Positions 43,882-57,100 of a stretch of DNA of 64,000 nucleotides are shown here, one piece after another. The notes below the pieces were generated by a model. That model was given only the letters and a program-made list of their open reading frames with translations, had not been told where the DNA came from and searched no databases. Every line of letters starts with the position of its first letter. Within the stretch, counting starts at the first letter, position 1. Where the stretch lies: the NCBI GenBank assembly GCA_009602725.1, contig WELB01000047.1, forward strand, positions 184,553 through 248,552, in the 5' to 3' direction. The translations under genes were made by a program, and so were the position numbers. Source of the stretch: Spirogloea muscicola. Its lineage: Eukaryota > Streptophyta > Zygnematophyceae > Spirogloeales > Spirogloeaceae.

Positions 43882-46800
43882 TCACATCTCTATGCGCATG
43901 CTCCCGTTCTGCGACGAGATGAGCCGCGGGGGCACGACAACGTCTTCAAGGCACTGCACGACGTCACCGACCTGGAAGCCCGCCCAGTTCTGCAGCGTCA
44001 TGCCGCACTCGGAGCCCTTGCCGGCAACCTCGTCAACCTCAGCCTTCTCCCGCTTGAGGGTCTGGCACGAGCCTTCAAACACCGTCTCTCCACTCCGCAG
44101 CACTTTGACCTTGGAGGATCTGTGTAACTTGCCCTCGGCCAGGCGGAGGCCTGCAATCATGGTGGCACCAACCTGTTCACGGCCGCGTCCCTTGACCTCG
44201 AAAACCTGAGGAAACATGTAAAATACGACGACACAAGAAGCAGTACTGGGGCTCAATAAGGTCCACACAAAGCAGAATTGTGCAGGCAGACAGTGTGCAA
44301 TTGGGATGAATCAACAAAGTGCTGTCCCAGTGCCGTAGCTAATCCCAAACCAGGCCCAGTGCACTTGGAAACACATATGAATTAGCTACTGCCGTGTATA
44401 CCTGAAGAACCTCTGCCTGTCCGGCAACCCTGGATTCTTTGATGCCTGGAGCTCGCGCAACCAGGATCCCCCCGACTTCCTCAAGGAGGTGGTATATCAC
44501 CTTGTGAGATAGGATCTGCATCAAATCAGTGAGCCGCATGTGGGCCTGTCAGCAAGGAGAGTCCTGTAGCCAGCTCATGAAAGATGCAGAGGGATCGACC
44601 TCGAATGCCATCTACTGCTAAATTTCCATCTTGCAGAAGTCATCTTTCACCCAGTACAGCAATTTGAAAGCTTTGCATCCCTTTGATTACACAATCTTGA
44701 GAACCTCACAACCTCCATTGACCTGATATTATGCAAGAACAAAGATAACCAGTGAAGGGGCGAGGGCCTGTGGAGACCCAGTTTCAAGCAAAGAGCACGC
44801 AAGCTGTAGCTTACATCTACTCCTGCTCTTCGTGCTGCAGCATCAGCGGTGGACTTGACGTTGAAGGCAACAATCACGGCACCGCAAGCTTCGGCCAAGT
44901 CCACGTCCGACTGAGAGATGGCACCCACACCCTCGTGCACTATGGAGACGTCCACCTAAGCATGAACAGCCCATGTCAGCATCCAGTTGGTCTCCTTGCG
45001 GACCCAACAGTGTCTGCGAGTCTTGCATGCCGTGAAAGACAATCATTGTGCGGCTATTGTGGCGGAATCATCTGCAATGCTAGGTCCACTAGACAGAAAC
45101 TGCACCAACAGTAGCCCTAAGCTCATGCTGCAACTACTGCAATACAGGGCCGCCCATTTACTGTCTTTGAGACATCAAGTACAGCCTTGACAAAGTCAAC
45201 CTAACATGCACTGAATGCTCTCCAAGTGTACATACAGTAATTACTTTAGCGATTACTTTACGCAGCAACCCTGATGCAACCATTTCTGCAAGGAAATCAT
45301 ATTCCTTACTCACCTGAGAGCTGCTAAGGCACTCAATGGCAGCACTCACGGCCTGCGCTGTTCCCTTCACGTCGGCTTTCACTATCACCGGCATCTGGAC
45401 AGCAGACTGCCCACTATGTCCTGCATCCTTCTCCAGCACACTCGTGCTACGTAGCTCCTCGTCCTCAGTCAATCCTGACCTTCTCTTTGCTCCTTTCCTT
45501 GCAGTCGGCATGGCAGCCTCCTCCTCATTGCCCTGTCCTCTGCTCACAATCCTCTGGTTGAGCTTGTGTATCCTGGCCTCTTCGGCCCTCCTCTGCCGGC
45601 CAGCACTGAGACGCCGCGCCCTTCCCTCGTCGGCTACAACCAGGACCTCGTCGCCAGCTTCCGGAAGGCCCCGCAGGCCGTCAACTTCGGCTGGCATTGA
45701 GGGTCCTATTCATCACTAAAGTAGATCAGTCAGTAAGAGATTGTTTCTCTTGCTTGATAAACTCCTTGAACAGCCTCTACATGGTAACCTTCCTCCGAGG
45801 CGTCTGAATAGCAACCCTCAGAGCACCACCTTGGTATGCCTTAACAGCACACTACGGGCTCCACTAGCAGCTTCTGCGCCACTTACTCAGTGCACATATG
45901 TCTTACAGATTATAACCACACAAGCCATTAGGAAGGCAGCAACAACAAATGATGGCGTGAAAATGGAGTGAAGTCCAATGTACTTAGAGCAGTATTGCAA
46001 GTCAAGAGATTGTATGAGCAGTCCTACAGGTTTGTGACGGAGAAAAACCTGCTGCGTCAATGGGGCGCCCAGCCTCGTCACGGAGGGCGCGGACCCGTCC
46101 CCACTGAGCGCCAGCCACAATGAAGGTGCCCTTCCGCAGCAACCCATTATGCACAATGATCGTCGCAAGAGGGCCCTGGCCGCGGTCGACGCGGGCCTCC
46201 ACCACGACGCCCTCGGCATCGCCGGCGTCCCGGCCCCGCAGGTCCAGGAGCTCCGCCTGCAGGAGCAGCGCCTCCTCGAGCTCCACCAAGCCCGCGCCGG
46301 TCGCTGCTGAGATTTCAACCACCTGGACGTCGCCGCCTGTGTCCTCCAGGGCGAGGCCCAGCTCGCCGAGCTGCCGCCGGACCCTGGCGGGGTCCGCTTG
46401 CGGCAGGTCGCACTTGGAGATGGCGACGACGATGGGCACGCCAGCCGCCTCGGCCAGGCGCGCCGCCTCCACCGTCTGGGGCATGACGCCGTCCTCGGCA
46501 GCGACCACGAGGACCACAATATCGGTCAAGGCAGCTCCCCGCGCTCGCATCGCACTGCACGAGAAGGGGCAGAAGCACTAAGTCAGAGTCCTCCACGCTC
46601 TCTGATAGATTTGGCTGCAAAACGAGAGGCCAGCACAGCAGGATGGGCAGTCACAAGATCTCTTGGAGAGATCCTGATATACGGGATGAACAATGATGGC
46701 CAGCATATAGAGACAACAATTTCGAAGTATTTGTTGCAGAGAAAGGGGTTTATTGTCTTCTGCTATTTGGTTCCTCTGATCACATTATATGTAGGAGATG

Positions 46801-48561
46801 GAGCTTGAGTAGGACACATTTCCAAGAGCTAGAGAGCACCACTCAAGCTTTGAGAGGTTTGAATCTGAACTGAACCTGAATGCCGCATGTCCAGGGGTAT
46901 CGAGGAATGTCAGCTCGGCTCCGGAGCACAGGCTCACCCGGAACGCTCCAATGTGCTGTGTGATGCCGCCAGCCTCTCTGATGACTCAACAGCGGCAGCA
47001 TTTGCAGCAGATCAGCGAACTGACTGGGAGTACTTGCTACGTAATACTTGCAGCCAGCACAACTGTGCCGATACCAGAATGAGCTGGCAAATCTGGGAGC
47101 TCTCATAGCTCCTGAAGAAACTGATATGGTGCATAAGACCCGGGATACGAGTACGACAGCCGCTGCAGATTTTGCTGAGTCTGCCCCAGATGTTACTGTG
47201 TTGTTAAGCCCTGTTGGTTTGGCAGAATAAGGCTCTCAGCTATATACTGTTGAGTCCCTGCTTTAAAGCCTAGATCCTGTGCTGCTGCAGTAATTACGAA
47301 GAGGAGCATGGCAGTCGAGCCTTGTCCTCCTTTACCTCACGGCTACTGTACTGCTGCCTAGCAGTCCTGCCAGATGCTCAGTCCCCAGCAACCAGCAGAG
47401 CTGCAGTGGCGAGTACCTGACAGCAACCGAGGTCGAACGCACGGCGTCCAGGAGGGTGGTCTTGCCGTGGTCGACGTGGCCCATGACAGTGACGACCGCC
47501 GACCTCGCAGGCCAGCTGCTCCGCTCCTCCTCAGAGGCCCTCAAAGCGGAGCCTCCGTCGTAGCTCTTGTTCCGAACGAAGCGAACGGACCTGCCAAACT
47601 CCTGCTTGCCCGAGGTTAAGAGAAATCCACCAGCTAAGTGATTCTTAGAGTGCAAATTCTTGGCTAATCTGTGCCAGCATCACAATAAGCTGTGTGGAGC
47701 AAAACCCCAGCGGCTGCAGAGGTAGCGCGCCGAGGCTGCTACCAGTGCGACGAGCTCGGCGGCGTCCGGGCTCAGAACCGCGTCCAAGGACGTGCCCAGC
47801 TCGCCGAGGGACGCCAGCGCGGCCTCCACGGCGTCGGCCTTCTCGCCCAGCAGCCGCGCCAGCTGCCGCACTGTCACCCGCTCCGGGACTTGTAGGTCCT
47901 GCACCACACCAGCAAGTCCATCAAGGGGGTCGATTAAGCAGCTACAACATAATCAGCTGGGAGCTGGCTCAGAAGAGTAATCGTATCCAATTACAAGTCC
48001 CCAATTCCTCCCTCCTTTCTGCACTCTCGCAGAAGTCATGGATCCACTTGGCGACCAGTATACATGTATTGTCCTAAAAGCGAGGGCCAAACATGTAGTT
48101 ACTTCAATGTCAATGACAGTAAGCTGTATAACTGGTACCTTTCTGCTTAATGACTGTTGCATCGTATCATTAGGTGTAGTCTCAAAGGGTATACTCTCTC
48201 AGAGCAGTCAAGCTTATGGTAGAAATGGCGAGACCTTGAGGGGCCGCGCCGCGGCGGCGGCCTCGACGGCCGGCACGTATGGCGCGTCGGCGGGCGCAGC
48301 CTTGGGGCTTCCTGACGGCGGCCGCCGCTTCCGCACCACCTGCTGGCCGCTCGGCCCGATCTTGGGCCTTCCGGCGGCATAGTGTCGCCGGCCGGCAATG
48401 GCGGCGACGGTCCCGGAGGCCTCTCGGCCAAGGCAACAAGCCGATGCTGCCGCCGCTGGCACCGGCGGCGGCGGCGGCGGAGGTCCCCGCCGCGGGCGCC
48501 CCGCCGACGAGTCCGCGGCGCCGGCGGCCACGGGTCCTCCGGGATCCTCTGAGGTGACCAC
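43882..48561 (-). CDS. Translation initiation factor IF-2, mitochondrial type
   Basis: This GTPase positions initiator fMet-tRNA on the organellar ribosome. Minus-strand exons: 48235 to about 48561 (5' end unresolved), 47743-47898, 47417-47601, 46876-46977, 46049-46554, 45314-45705, 45162-45200, 44815-44955, 44402-44515, 43882-44205; phases agree. Order: Arg/Ala/Pro-rich N-terminus, IF2_N-like helix ([20 protein letters not shown]), G domain with G1 GHVDHGKT, switch [13 protein letters not shown]3 DTPGHAAF, G4 SKCD (normally NKxD) and G5 EISA, then domain II ([20 protein letters not shown]), domain III and C-terminal IF2 blocks ([49 protein letters not shown]). Spacing resembles mitochondrial IF-2 more than the longer plastid form. 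No ATG was found in the first exon; its frame is open to about 48680, so an upstream exon is likely. Confidence 0.9.
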
Positions 48562-48649
48562 AGCTGGGATGGATTCCTGCTGAAAGGGCCCGGTTGCGTT
48601 GACGGGAAGCGGCCCAGTGGAGCTACCGTCACAGGGCCCCGTTAGCCCT

Positions 48650-49053
48650 GACCGCGGTGAAACGAGCCTGCTTCCCGCACCCGGTTAGTCTGGTCTTGAG
48701 TCGCCGTGGGCTGCGTGGTTCGTACTTGTATGTTTCAGCCATTCCAGACCTTGTACCACTGGAGCAAGCACTGGAGCATCTCCGGAGTCACCTCCAAGGG
48801 GATGCTCGAGGCCAGGCTCGGCTCCTATCTGTTTCGTCTCTGGGAGCGTCTGAGTGGCTCCGCGCTTTGCCTTTTCATGCGGGCTTGCGGATGGAAAATG
48901 CTTTGTTTTGCGATGCTATGTGCCGCCGTCTTGGCTTACCATCCCTGTGCTTGGCAGGGGTGACCCAATGTGAATGTGGGCTTATTGAGCATGGTGCAGT
49001 GCTCATGGGTGACCACATGCTCAGGTGTGCCAAAGGCAGTGAGCGCAAGAGAG
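48650..49053 (+). mobile_element. LINE-like RT downstream region, left part
   Basis: The frame reads through ASEWLRALPFHAGLRMENAL, then FCDAMCRRLGLP, a CxCG pair and GDHMLRC. This is the cysteine/histidine-containing region downstream of reverse transcriptase in non-LTR elements. Its continuation lies to the right of the inverted insertion, from about 49394. Confidence 0.75.
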
Positions 49054-49061
49054 AAGGGCTC

Positions 49062-49385
49062 GCCCATTGAGGATAGGGCTTGGAAAAAGCCAACGCAGAA
49101 AAGGATGTACAAAGGACGAGAAGGGGCCAGGGGAAGTACGAAGAACAACAAGCACAGACAAGAAGCGAAGCAGCTACGTAGCACTCAATAACCCCTGCTA
49201 AGCAGCCTCAGGTCAGAGAGACTGGGTTCCTGAAAGCGGGTCCCCTGGCCAGAGCCAGAGGCAGCAGCGAGGGCTCTGCCTGCACGCAGGTGCAGCGCGC
49301 GGGCCATAGACCTCTGCAGCGAGACGGCCAAGCGCATGCGGTACACCTGCGCTAGCGACCCTGCTGCACGGGAGTCCACCGGCGC
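49062..49385 (-). mobile_element. inverted LINE 3'-end copy nested in another LINE
   Basis: On the minus strand this starts inside the ORF (SLAQVYRMRLAVSLQRSMA, AGRALAAASG, SDLRLLSRGY-stop at 49194) and continues into the 3' region. It has a hairpin of changed sequence (GGCTTGGAAAAAGCC on the plus strand, 49077-49091) and the CAATGGGCGAGCCC end. The octamer AAGGGCTC occurs at both borders, 49054-49061 and 49386-49393, a plausible target-site duplication. Confidence 0.7.
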
Positions 49386-49393
49386 AAGGGCTC

Positions 49394-49995
49394 CCACAAC
49401 CTCCTACGTGACGCCATGTATGGCATCGTCAAGGAGGCGGGATGTCAAGTGGCGTTGGAGAGCACCGGGGTGATGCCCGTCCAGCTCCGCAAGGGGGTCC
49501 CTCGGACGCGGCGTGTCGATCTGGTTGGCGTCCCCCTGGGAGGTGGCAAGCGGCTTCTCATGGACGTCGTCCTAACTGATAGCTTCCGGACGAAGGGCCC
49601 CGTAACTTCTGAGACCGGCTATGCCGTGAAGGTGGCCGAACAGAAGAAGTTGCACAAGTACAAGGACCACCCGGCGGGTGATACCTTTGAACCCCTGGCC
49701 ATGGACATCCATGGGTGTTACGGGGGTCGGTGGTCCTCGTTACTTTCGCTGCTGGCATCTCAAGCTGACCAGCGGCGCCGGGAACAGGGTGCAGTCCTTC
49801 CCGGTGGCTCGGTGCCTTTGGGTCCTGTGTCCTGCTACCGCATGCGTTTGTCTATGTCGCTACAGCGTTCCCAAGCGCTTGCTTTGCATCGCAGCGCTGG
49901 TCGCGCCCTTGCAGCAGCCTCTGGCTTGCGCAGCGGGGTTGCTCTTCCTCCCCCTCAGCTCATCTGACTTCCTACTGCTGACACGGGGTTACTAA
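49394..49995 (+). mobile_element. LINE-like RT downstream region, right part (family B)
   Basis: The frame continues with HNLLRDAMYGIVKEAG, TRRVDLV, LLMDVVLTDSF, KYKDHPAGDTFEPLAMDIHG and YRMRLSMSLQRSQAL, AGRALAAASGL. The last tail codons (TCATCTGACTTCCTACTGCTGACACGGGGTTACTAA region) are read in a shifted frame, so the copy is decayed. This is the longest LINE coding remnant in the window. Confidence 0.75.
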
Positions 49996-50019
49996 GAGCG
50001 CCCTGGCTGCCTAGCCTGT

Positions 50020-50390
50020 GGCTCCGTCATGAACACCTGTATGCATCTGGCTGGCTTTCACAGCCGCTCTTTCTATATCAGCAGCCTCAGCTCTTGTACA
50101 CATTCCTTTGGGCTGGCCTCTCACACTGACTGCCTTACATTGGAAGAGCTGTTTCTTTCTTTCTCCAGCGCTTCCTTGCACTTTCGGCAGCTGCCTCCAT
50201 AGTCCGCCTGGGCGACGCTTTTCTCCCTCTAGTTCTCTGATCTGCATTTGCTGACCAGAGACTACTGCGTGTAGACACGCTCAATAACCTCACAGAGAAT
50301 GATTCGTGCTTTATGCACCTCCCGGCTTTCCAGACCTTCTGCTGGCTGTGAGAGGCGAGCCAAAAGGAGATGTACAAGGTCTGAAAGGGC
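50020..50390. repeat. hairpin modules and LINE tail remnant
   Basis: Sense modules lie near 50042-50070 and 50107-50150. A decayed tail (TCTGATCTGCATTTGCTGACC) lies near 50236-50268 and an antisense module at 50340-50380. Confidence 0.6.
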
Positions 50391-51172
50391 CGGAAGACGC
50401 AAAAGATGCGATACCACTCTCCTGACGTCTTCGAACGGACGCTCAACAACCATTGGTCAACGAGTGCAGGCGTGACTGGAGGGTAGAAGGGTTGCCTTGT
50501 CGAAAAGCGGATGTACTAGCCAAGACGCAGTCTATCCGCAAGTGCACGGCAAACGCCATGGAATGCTGCAGGGAGATTGCATGGCGTAACAGGTAAAGGG
50601 GGAGACCCTACACTGGGGGAATGCTGAGCAAGCATCCTTAGCCAGCTGCATATCTGTCATTCTTGCGACGATGAGTGTTGGCCTGTTTGCAGCGTGCTCA
50701 GGCTCACGCTTTGCACCAGAAAGCTGGGCGAGCTTTAGTTGGTGGCAGAAGCGCTTCGACTCTGCCATCTGGGATTCAGGCATCAATCAGCGACCTTTAT
50801 GTATTGACCCAGTGGTTGCTGAGTGGTTGCTGAGTCAATCTGCAGTGGGTGATGTACGTAATAAGATGTGCTTGCCTTTGTAATTGGCCATTTAGGCCTT
50901 CTATTGATTCACATACACGAATAGTCTCCTTAGTGGTCTCTACACCGTCCGGCTGCTTTGATACAATGTATTTGGCGCTTTCGGCCATGCTTCGAAGCGT
51001 TACGTGCTGACACCGCCACGTGTCAGCCCGGTAGCCCGCCTCCTGCTTTCCTTGTTCTGAAGCCTCCGATCAGCGCCACAGCGGAGGGCCACTGCGGGTT
51101 CTGGCGGCGCCCGCGGCGGCGGCGGCGGCGCGCCATCTTGCGCTGACCAGTGACTCTCCGGCGCGGGCTGCC
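50391..51172. other. upstream region of cellulose synthase
   Basis: No gene is recognised. The last 120 bp are GC-rich with a CGG run at about 51111-51130 just upstream of the CESA start. Confidence 0.5.
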
Positions 51173-54100
51173 ATGGACGGGATCGGGCTTGAGGCCGACG
51201 GCGCCGAGGCGGATGCAGCGGCCGCCTCCAGCATGCACCTGGTGCCTGCTACTGGTGGCAGCCTGCAGTCAGGGTCTGCTCGCAGCCGACAGCGCTCCCG
51301 CTGCAGCAGCCCCCTCTTCGGCACCATGGCTCACGGTGGCAGCCAGCTCAGATCACTCAACGGCCACAATCGAGCATCTTTGGTAAGTGCAAAGTGGAGA
51401 GCATCATCATCTTTCTTTGCAAGCGCGTGGTATCATCGAAGGCTGCATGCCCCTTGTGCAAGACTTGCGATGTCCCCACGCGAGTCTCTCTGATGACAGA
51501 TTGGCTGACAAGAAATAGTTGTTATGTCACATCAATGCCACACCGTTGACAATCATCTGCAATAACACCGGTCCAACTTTTGCGGTGCAGGGCTCCTTCA
51601 CCCTCAAGCAGAGTGCAGGCTGCCGTATGTGTGGAGACGAACTCGCTGCAGAAGATGACCAAGACGATTTCTCGCCATGCGACTGTACGTTTCAGATGTG
51701 CACAGTCTGCTTGGAGCACGTAAGATCCTATGAGAAGAATCGCTGCCCTGGCTGCAATAATGATTTGCGCACCAAGGAGCAATGTGAGTGCCGCAAATCT
51801 TCCTCTCTTGGAGGCTGCCACAGCTTGTCCAGTTGCAGAGTCTGCACGCAATGCCGGCTGTGTTCTTTGAGAGCCGCATGCAGTTGACAATCTTCGATGA
51901 CCGCTCAGGGAGAGCTATGAAGTCCTTCCTCTGCACCGAGGACACACCAACGGCTGTTCCAAATGGGATGGATGTTGCTCCAAGTCTTCCAGACATTGGA
52001 GCGACGGACCATGCATACCAGCTTGTGAAAGGAACACAAGATCCTCCAGGCGTAGAGGTGCTTAGCTGCTAGCTACTCATGTCTGTCGTCCATTGTCATG
52101 GCTCTTTGCCCGTCCTGTGACACCTTCCACATGACAGACTTGCTTGCTACACATATTGCAGGTGATAGCATGTGAGAATAGCTCAGAGCTGCCTGTAGCA
52201 AGCACAGCACACTATGGATTTGGTAGCATAGCATGGCATCATCCGCCATGTAAGGCGAATGCACGGGGCAATCCCAGGTGCCCTACTTTCTCGAGCATGA
52301 TAGGTTTCCCATCCACATATGGCATCTCGGTGTAGTGGACGATATTCAGCAAAGTAAAACTAAGCACGACCTTTGCTGGACCATCGAGGAAGTCCGGTGG
52401 TCTGACTATGGCCCTGGTGTGTGGTACTCGCGTCCTATTTCAGTGCGGATATCAAGCTGAGGGGCCTTTTCCGCAAGAGCTCATATCCAGCAAGTAAGAT
52501 TGGGCCCTACAGGTGAGACTTACAAATGGCTCATCAGTGAGAGTGAAATCAGCATCTAGAAGTACGCGCAAAGTCTATAGATATGCTTGGGGCTCTAAGG
52601 AGGACAAAGAGTTCTGTTCTGCTGCAATCAAGATGAGCTATATCAATCTAGATTAAAGTCACGACAGGTGCTCTCACAGGGTGATTGTTGTCTGAATGGT
52701 CACCAATGTTTGCAGGATCTTTGTCTTCCTTAGATTCTGTGCAACTGTAAGCTTCATACAGTATAGAGTGACCCATCCCACAGCATCAGGATACTGGCTC
52801 TGGTTTCTATCTGTGACGTGCGAGATATGGTAGGTCTATATACTCTCTTGGATGTGATCATGGCAGTTGAAGGATCGAGAAAACTTGCACAGAAGACATA
52901 AGATTGGGGGTCCTAGAGCAGTACTGCTTGCGTTGTTCTCACAGTGAACTATTACTACATGTTAAAACATTGACTCGGGCGCCTGTTGACACATCTTCAT
53001 TGTCCTGCTCAACGAGGATGGATCAAACGCAGGTTTTTCATCTCTTGGCTTTTGGACACCTTTTCCAAGTTGACTCCTGTGTGCAGAGAGACTTACAAGG
53101 ACCGACTATCTGCGATGTATGTACACCACTATGTACTATTGACTGCGAGGCTTCTTAAATGTCACAGCTATTAAGAATGCATGAAATATGTGACCGTAAA
53201 GCCGAAGTGTAGCAGCACTTACATGAGAAGGATATACTAAGGAAGTAGAAAGTCACCTCACATAATCTCGATGTTACGATCTTACAAGACTAAATCGTAG
53301 TGGGCTTGCTCATGACTGTTTGGAGGCAAGATATGACAACGGCCAAAAGGACCTGCCAAAAGTAGATGTCTTCGTTACCACAGCTGATGCTCAGAAGGAG
53401 TCACCATTTGTTACTGCTTGCACAGTCCTTTCTATCGTGTCTGCTGATTATCCGGCAAACAAGTGAGTACCTTTCTCATGGTACTCTGCATAACACATAC
53501 CCTGAATGTGTGGTCTCCCCCAGGTCTAATTGTTACCCTGTTTGATGGTCACTTGCCCGAACCTTGTCCTGCAGCATCCACGATCGACGCGACCTTAATA
53601 GCTCCGTGTCACGTTGTTGCAGGCTTGCCTGTTACCTTTCAGACGATGGGTCCTCCATGCTCACATTCAATGTCATGGCTGAGGTTGCTGGATTTGCTCG
53701 CATATGGGTACCATTTTGCAAACGCTTCGACATCGAGCCGAGAAACCCCGAGGCATACTTTGCACACAAGTTCGATTTTCTGAAAGATAAGATACAGTCG
53801 GACTTCGTGAGGAGCCGCCGAAAGGTCAAGGTATGTCTGGAGGCCCCATGTTTGCGACTTCCTTCTAAGTAAGCAATTGCTGTCTATCCCACCGAAAGCC
53901 CATGGCTGACCTGTGATGGTAAGCAAAGGTAAATGGGCGATGTCAATTGCCTGTTGTGCAGAAGGAGTTTGAGGAATTCAAAGTACGAGTCAACAGGCTA
54001 GTGGCTGACAGCTCTCATCCTCCAGCTGAAGGATGGCAAATGAAGGATGGCAGCCCATGGCCTGGAAATAATTATCTGAATCACGATGGCATTATCCAGG

Positions 54101-57100
54101 TACTCGTTCTCATCAGAGATAAAGCACAAAGAGTGACACGGGTGCTCAGGACAGTCTCAAGGCCTCCATGCACCAAAACTACATATGAGATGCACTTCAG
54201 TTCAGAAAAAGGATACACAAGTGTCGACAATCGATATACGTTCAGCAATTCCTTGCTAATATGACATCCTCGCTCAAGCAGCCTCATAAGTCTCCGCTTG
54301 TTTCTGTTGAGATTGACTGTGGATACACTTGCTGACAGGTCTTCCTCCACCCTGATGGCGATGTCATGGACGTGGAGGGTGAGCACCTTCCCCCCCTTAT
54401 CTACGTGTCAAGAGAAAAGAGACCGGGGCATAACCACAATAAGAAGGCTGGCGCTATCAACGCTCTCCTCCGAGCAAGTGGTCTTATCACGAACGGGCCC
54501 TATCTCATCAATCTGGACTGTGACCACTACATCAGTAACTCACAAGCAATCCGGGAGGTACGTGCCTCATTGATGCCTCATAGTGCCTCAATGCATCAGA
54601 GCCTGTCTTCATCCGTGCAGCGGCATTTTGGTTGCTGCATTAATCTGGTGGGCTCCTTCTCGTTAGGTGCGGACCAAAATTGCCGTATTGTAATGTTCAG
54701 ATCAAACAAGGAAAGTTGACCAACGGATCAACAGCAGCCTTCTAGTGCGCTACTAATATGACCAGATTGATGTGTGGTATATGGCTTACAAGCGCGTCCG
54801 ATGCAGTGCAGGCTCTATGCTTTTTCCTGGATCCTATCAAGGGTCGCAATATTGGCTTTGTTCAGTTTCCACAGCGATTTGACGGTGTTGATCAGAACGA
54901 CAGATATGCAAACCACAACACAGTCTTTTTCGACATCAACATGAAGGGACTTGATGGACTGCAGGGGCCTGTCTATGTTGGTACTGGCTGTATGTTTCGC
55001 CGAAGGGTATGCTCGCTGTTTTCGAGGTCCTTTTTGACTTGCTCAGCAATCTCTTGCTCATTCAATTGTGAGCATGGCTGCCTTATGCCAATAAGAATGC
55101 AGGTATACCAATGGCGTGCCATTGATATGTAGTTCTAACGCCCCGAAATGCCATTCTTGTAAGTTTGATGCATGGGAAAGATCCTATATTGTCACAGTGA
55201 CATGGTGCTAACAGCAGGCTTCGTTTGGCACAGGCCCTATATGGATACCGCCCTCCAAAATACTCGCTAAACAGGGTCGACAAGACACAGCAAGGATGGA
55301 GACTTGATTCGCCTGCCTTCTGCTGCCTACTGAGGAGGTTCAAGAAGAAAAGGGTATCAGATAGCACGGTAAATGATCATGCAGGCCAAGGTGGGATACT
55401 GGTCATGGCATTTGACATGGGTTATGATTTACTGCTGGCCATATTGAGCATGTCCAAGCCTCTGTTGCAGCTCCTTGTCTAGCACAAGGACCACGAGTAA
55501 GTCCAAAGCAGGTCCAGGTCCTTTGTCATCAGCATCCGCAATGTCTCCGTGTTAAGATGCAGGTTTGCTGCAGAAGGAGCTTCCACCTGTGAAATTGGGA
55601 ATGTGCAGCAACTTCATAGAAAGTGCAATGAGGGAGGAAAACGGGCAAAAGAGTCCTTTCGGCCTTCTGAGGTTGGCGCACCTGCTAATAGCAGTGCTTA
55701 GGAGACTATCGATAGCATCAAGTCAAAGAATTTGCAAGTATTTGCAGCACAAGCAAGCTGTGGCTCACATTGTATCGAAGCTGATATTGACCGTCGTGCA
55801 TTTGCATGGCAGTCCTTACTCAATATTGAGTGACGTGGTGCTGAGCATCAGTTGCGACTACGAGGACAAGACAGACTGGGGAACGGAGGTTGGCTGGATC
55901 TACGGATCTCTGACTGAAGATATTGTGACAGGCTTGAGGATACACAGCTGTGGTTGGAGATCAGCATATTGCGATCCATCTCTTGCAGCATTCAAGGCAT
56001 GTAGTCAATCGCTGTAACTCAGTGGCTGCATCGCGCTGGGCAAGGAGTGTTCACAAGTCCTGCTAGCCTCGCTTAAAGGCTACCTTGAGCCAAGAAAGTC
56101 GATGATTGTTGATTGATAGCCCTGCAGCTGCAGAAGACCATTGGAGGCATCCGCTTGACTGACAGGGCTTAGACTGCAGGGATCAGCTCCTTTGAACATG
56201 GCTGACAGATTACACCAAGTCGAGAGGTGGGCTACTGGAGCTGTTGAGATCTTCTTTAGCGGCAGGAATCCCCTAATATATGACTGGCATGGCCACCTCA
56301 GCTTTTGCCAGCGTCTTGCGTGAGTATCTCAAGGGCCTTAAAGAACCAACAAGTACCCATTGTTTCATGCTCAATCACGGGCTATGCTAAGAATATGTAC
56401 CTGAAGGTGATTGGGTCGTGTCGTGCAGGTATTTCAATAATGCCTTCTACCCGTTCACCAGTCTTGCAATAGTGGTCTACTGCCTCTTACCACCACTTGC
56501 CCTCCTCACCGATTTATTCTTTATTCCAGTGGTGAGCACGGTCTGCTGGCCAGTTTTGCCTTGAGCAATGGCTTGCCCAGTCATACGAGCAAAGTCCCAA
56601 ATTCCTTGCTTTTCAGTCAGTCTGCCCATGGTCTTGTCAGCATTCTGAAGTGGAATCGAGCTAAAGTCTCTGGTATTAGCTTCATGTCATCATGAGAGGG
56701 CCTCTTGGCTGATACTTCAAGTTCTGTGACTGGACGTGCAGCTCGACCACTATGGTGTTGTCTGCTTTACAACTTTGATATGCTCCTTCCTCATCCTATC
56801 GCTCCTTGAGCTGAGGTGGAGTAATGTGAGCTTTGAAGCTTGGTGGCGCAACGAACAGTTTTGGGTCATTGCCGGCCTGACCTCCCATCTCGCGGCTCTT
56901 GTCCAGGTTGCTGGCGCTTTGGCCGCTTAATCTGGCTGCGTGTACATAGACTCGATTGCGATGACCTGTTATTGCAATGCATGCTGGGCCACAGTTAAGT
57001 CGTAGATTCTCAGCAGCCCATATTCCATGCAGGTCATCATCACAGTCCTGTTGTGTATGACGCTTAGAACCGGCTAGCCTAGTGTGAGAAAAACTCAAAA

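Noticed and set aside
51784-51908. Exon in the frame containing [12 protein letters not shown] upstream of the third CESA exon
   Set aside because: No donor-acceptor pair of matching phase joins it to the RING exon, whereas starting at 51909 gives a clean phase-1 junction.
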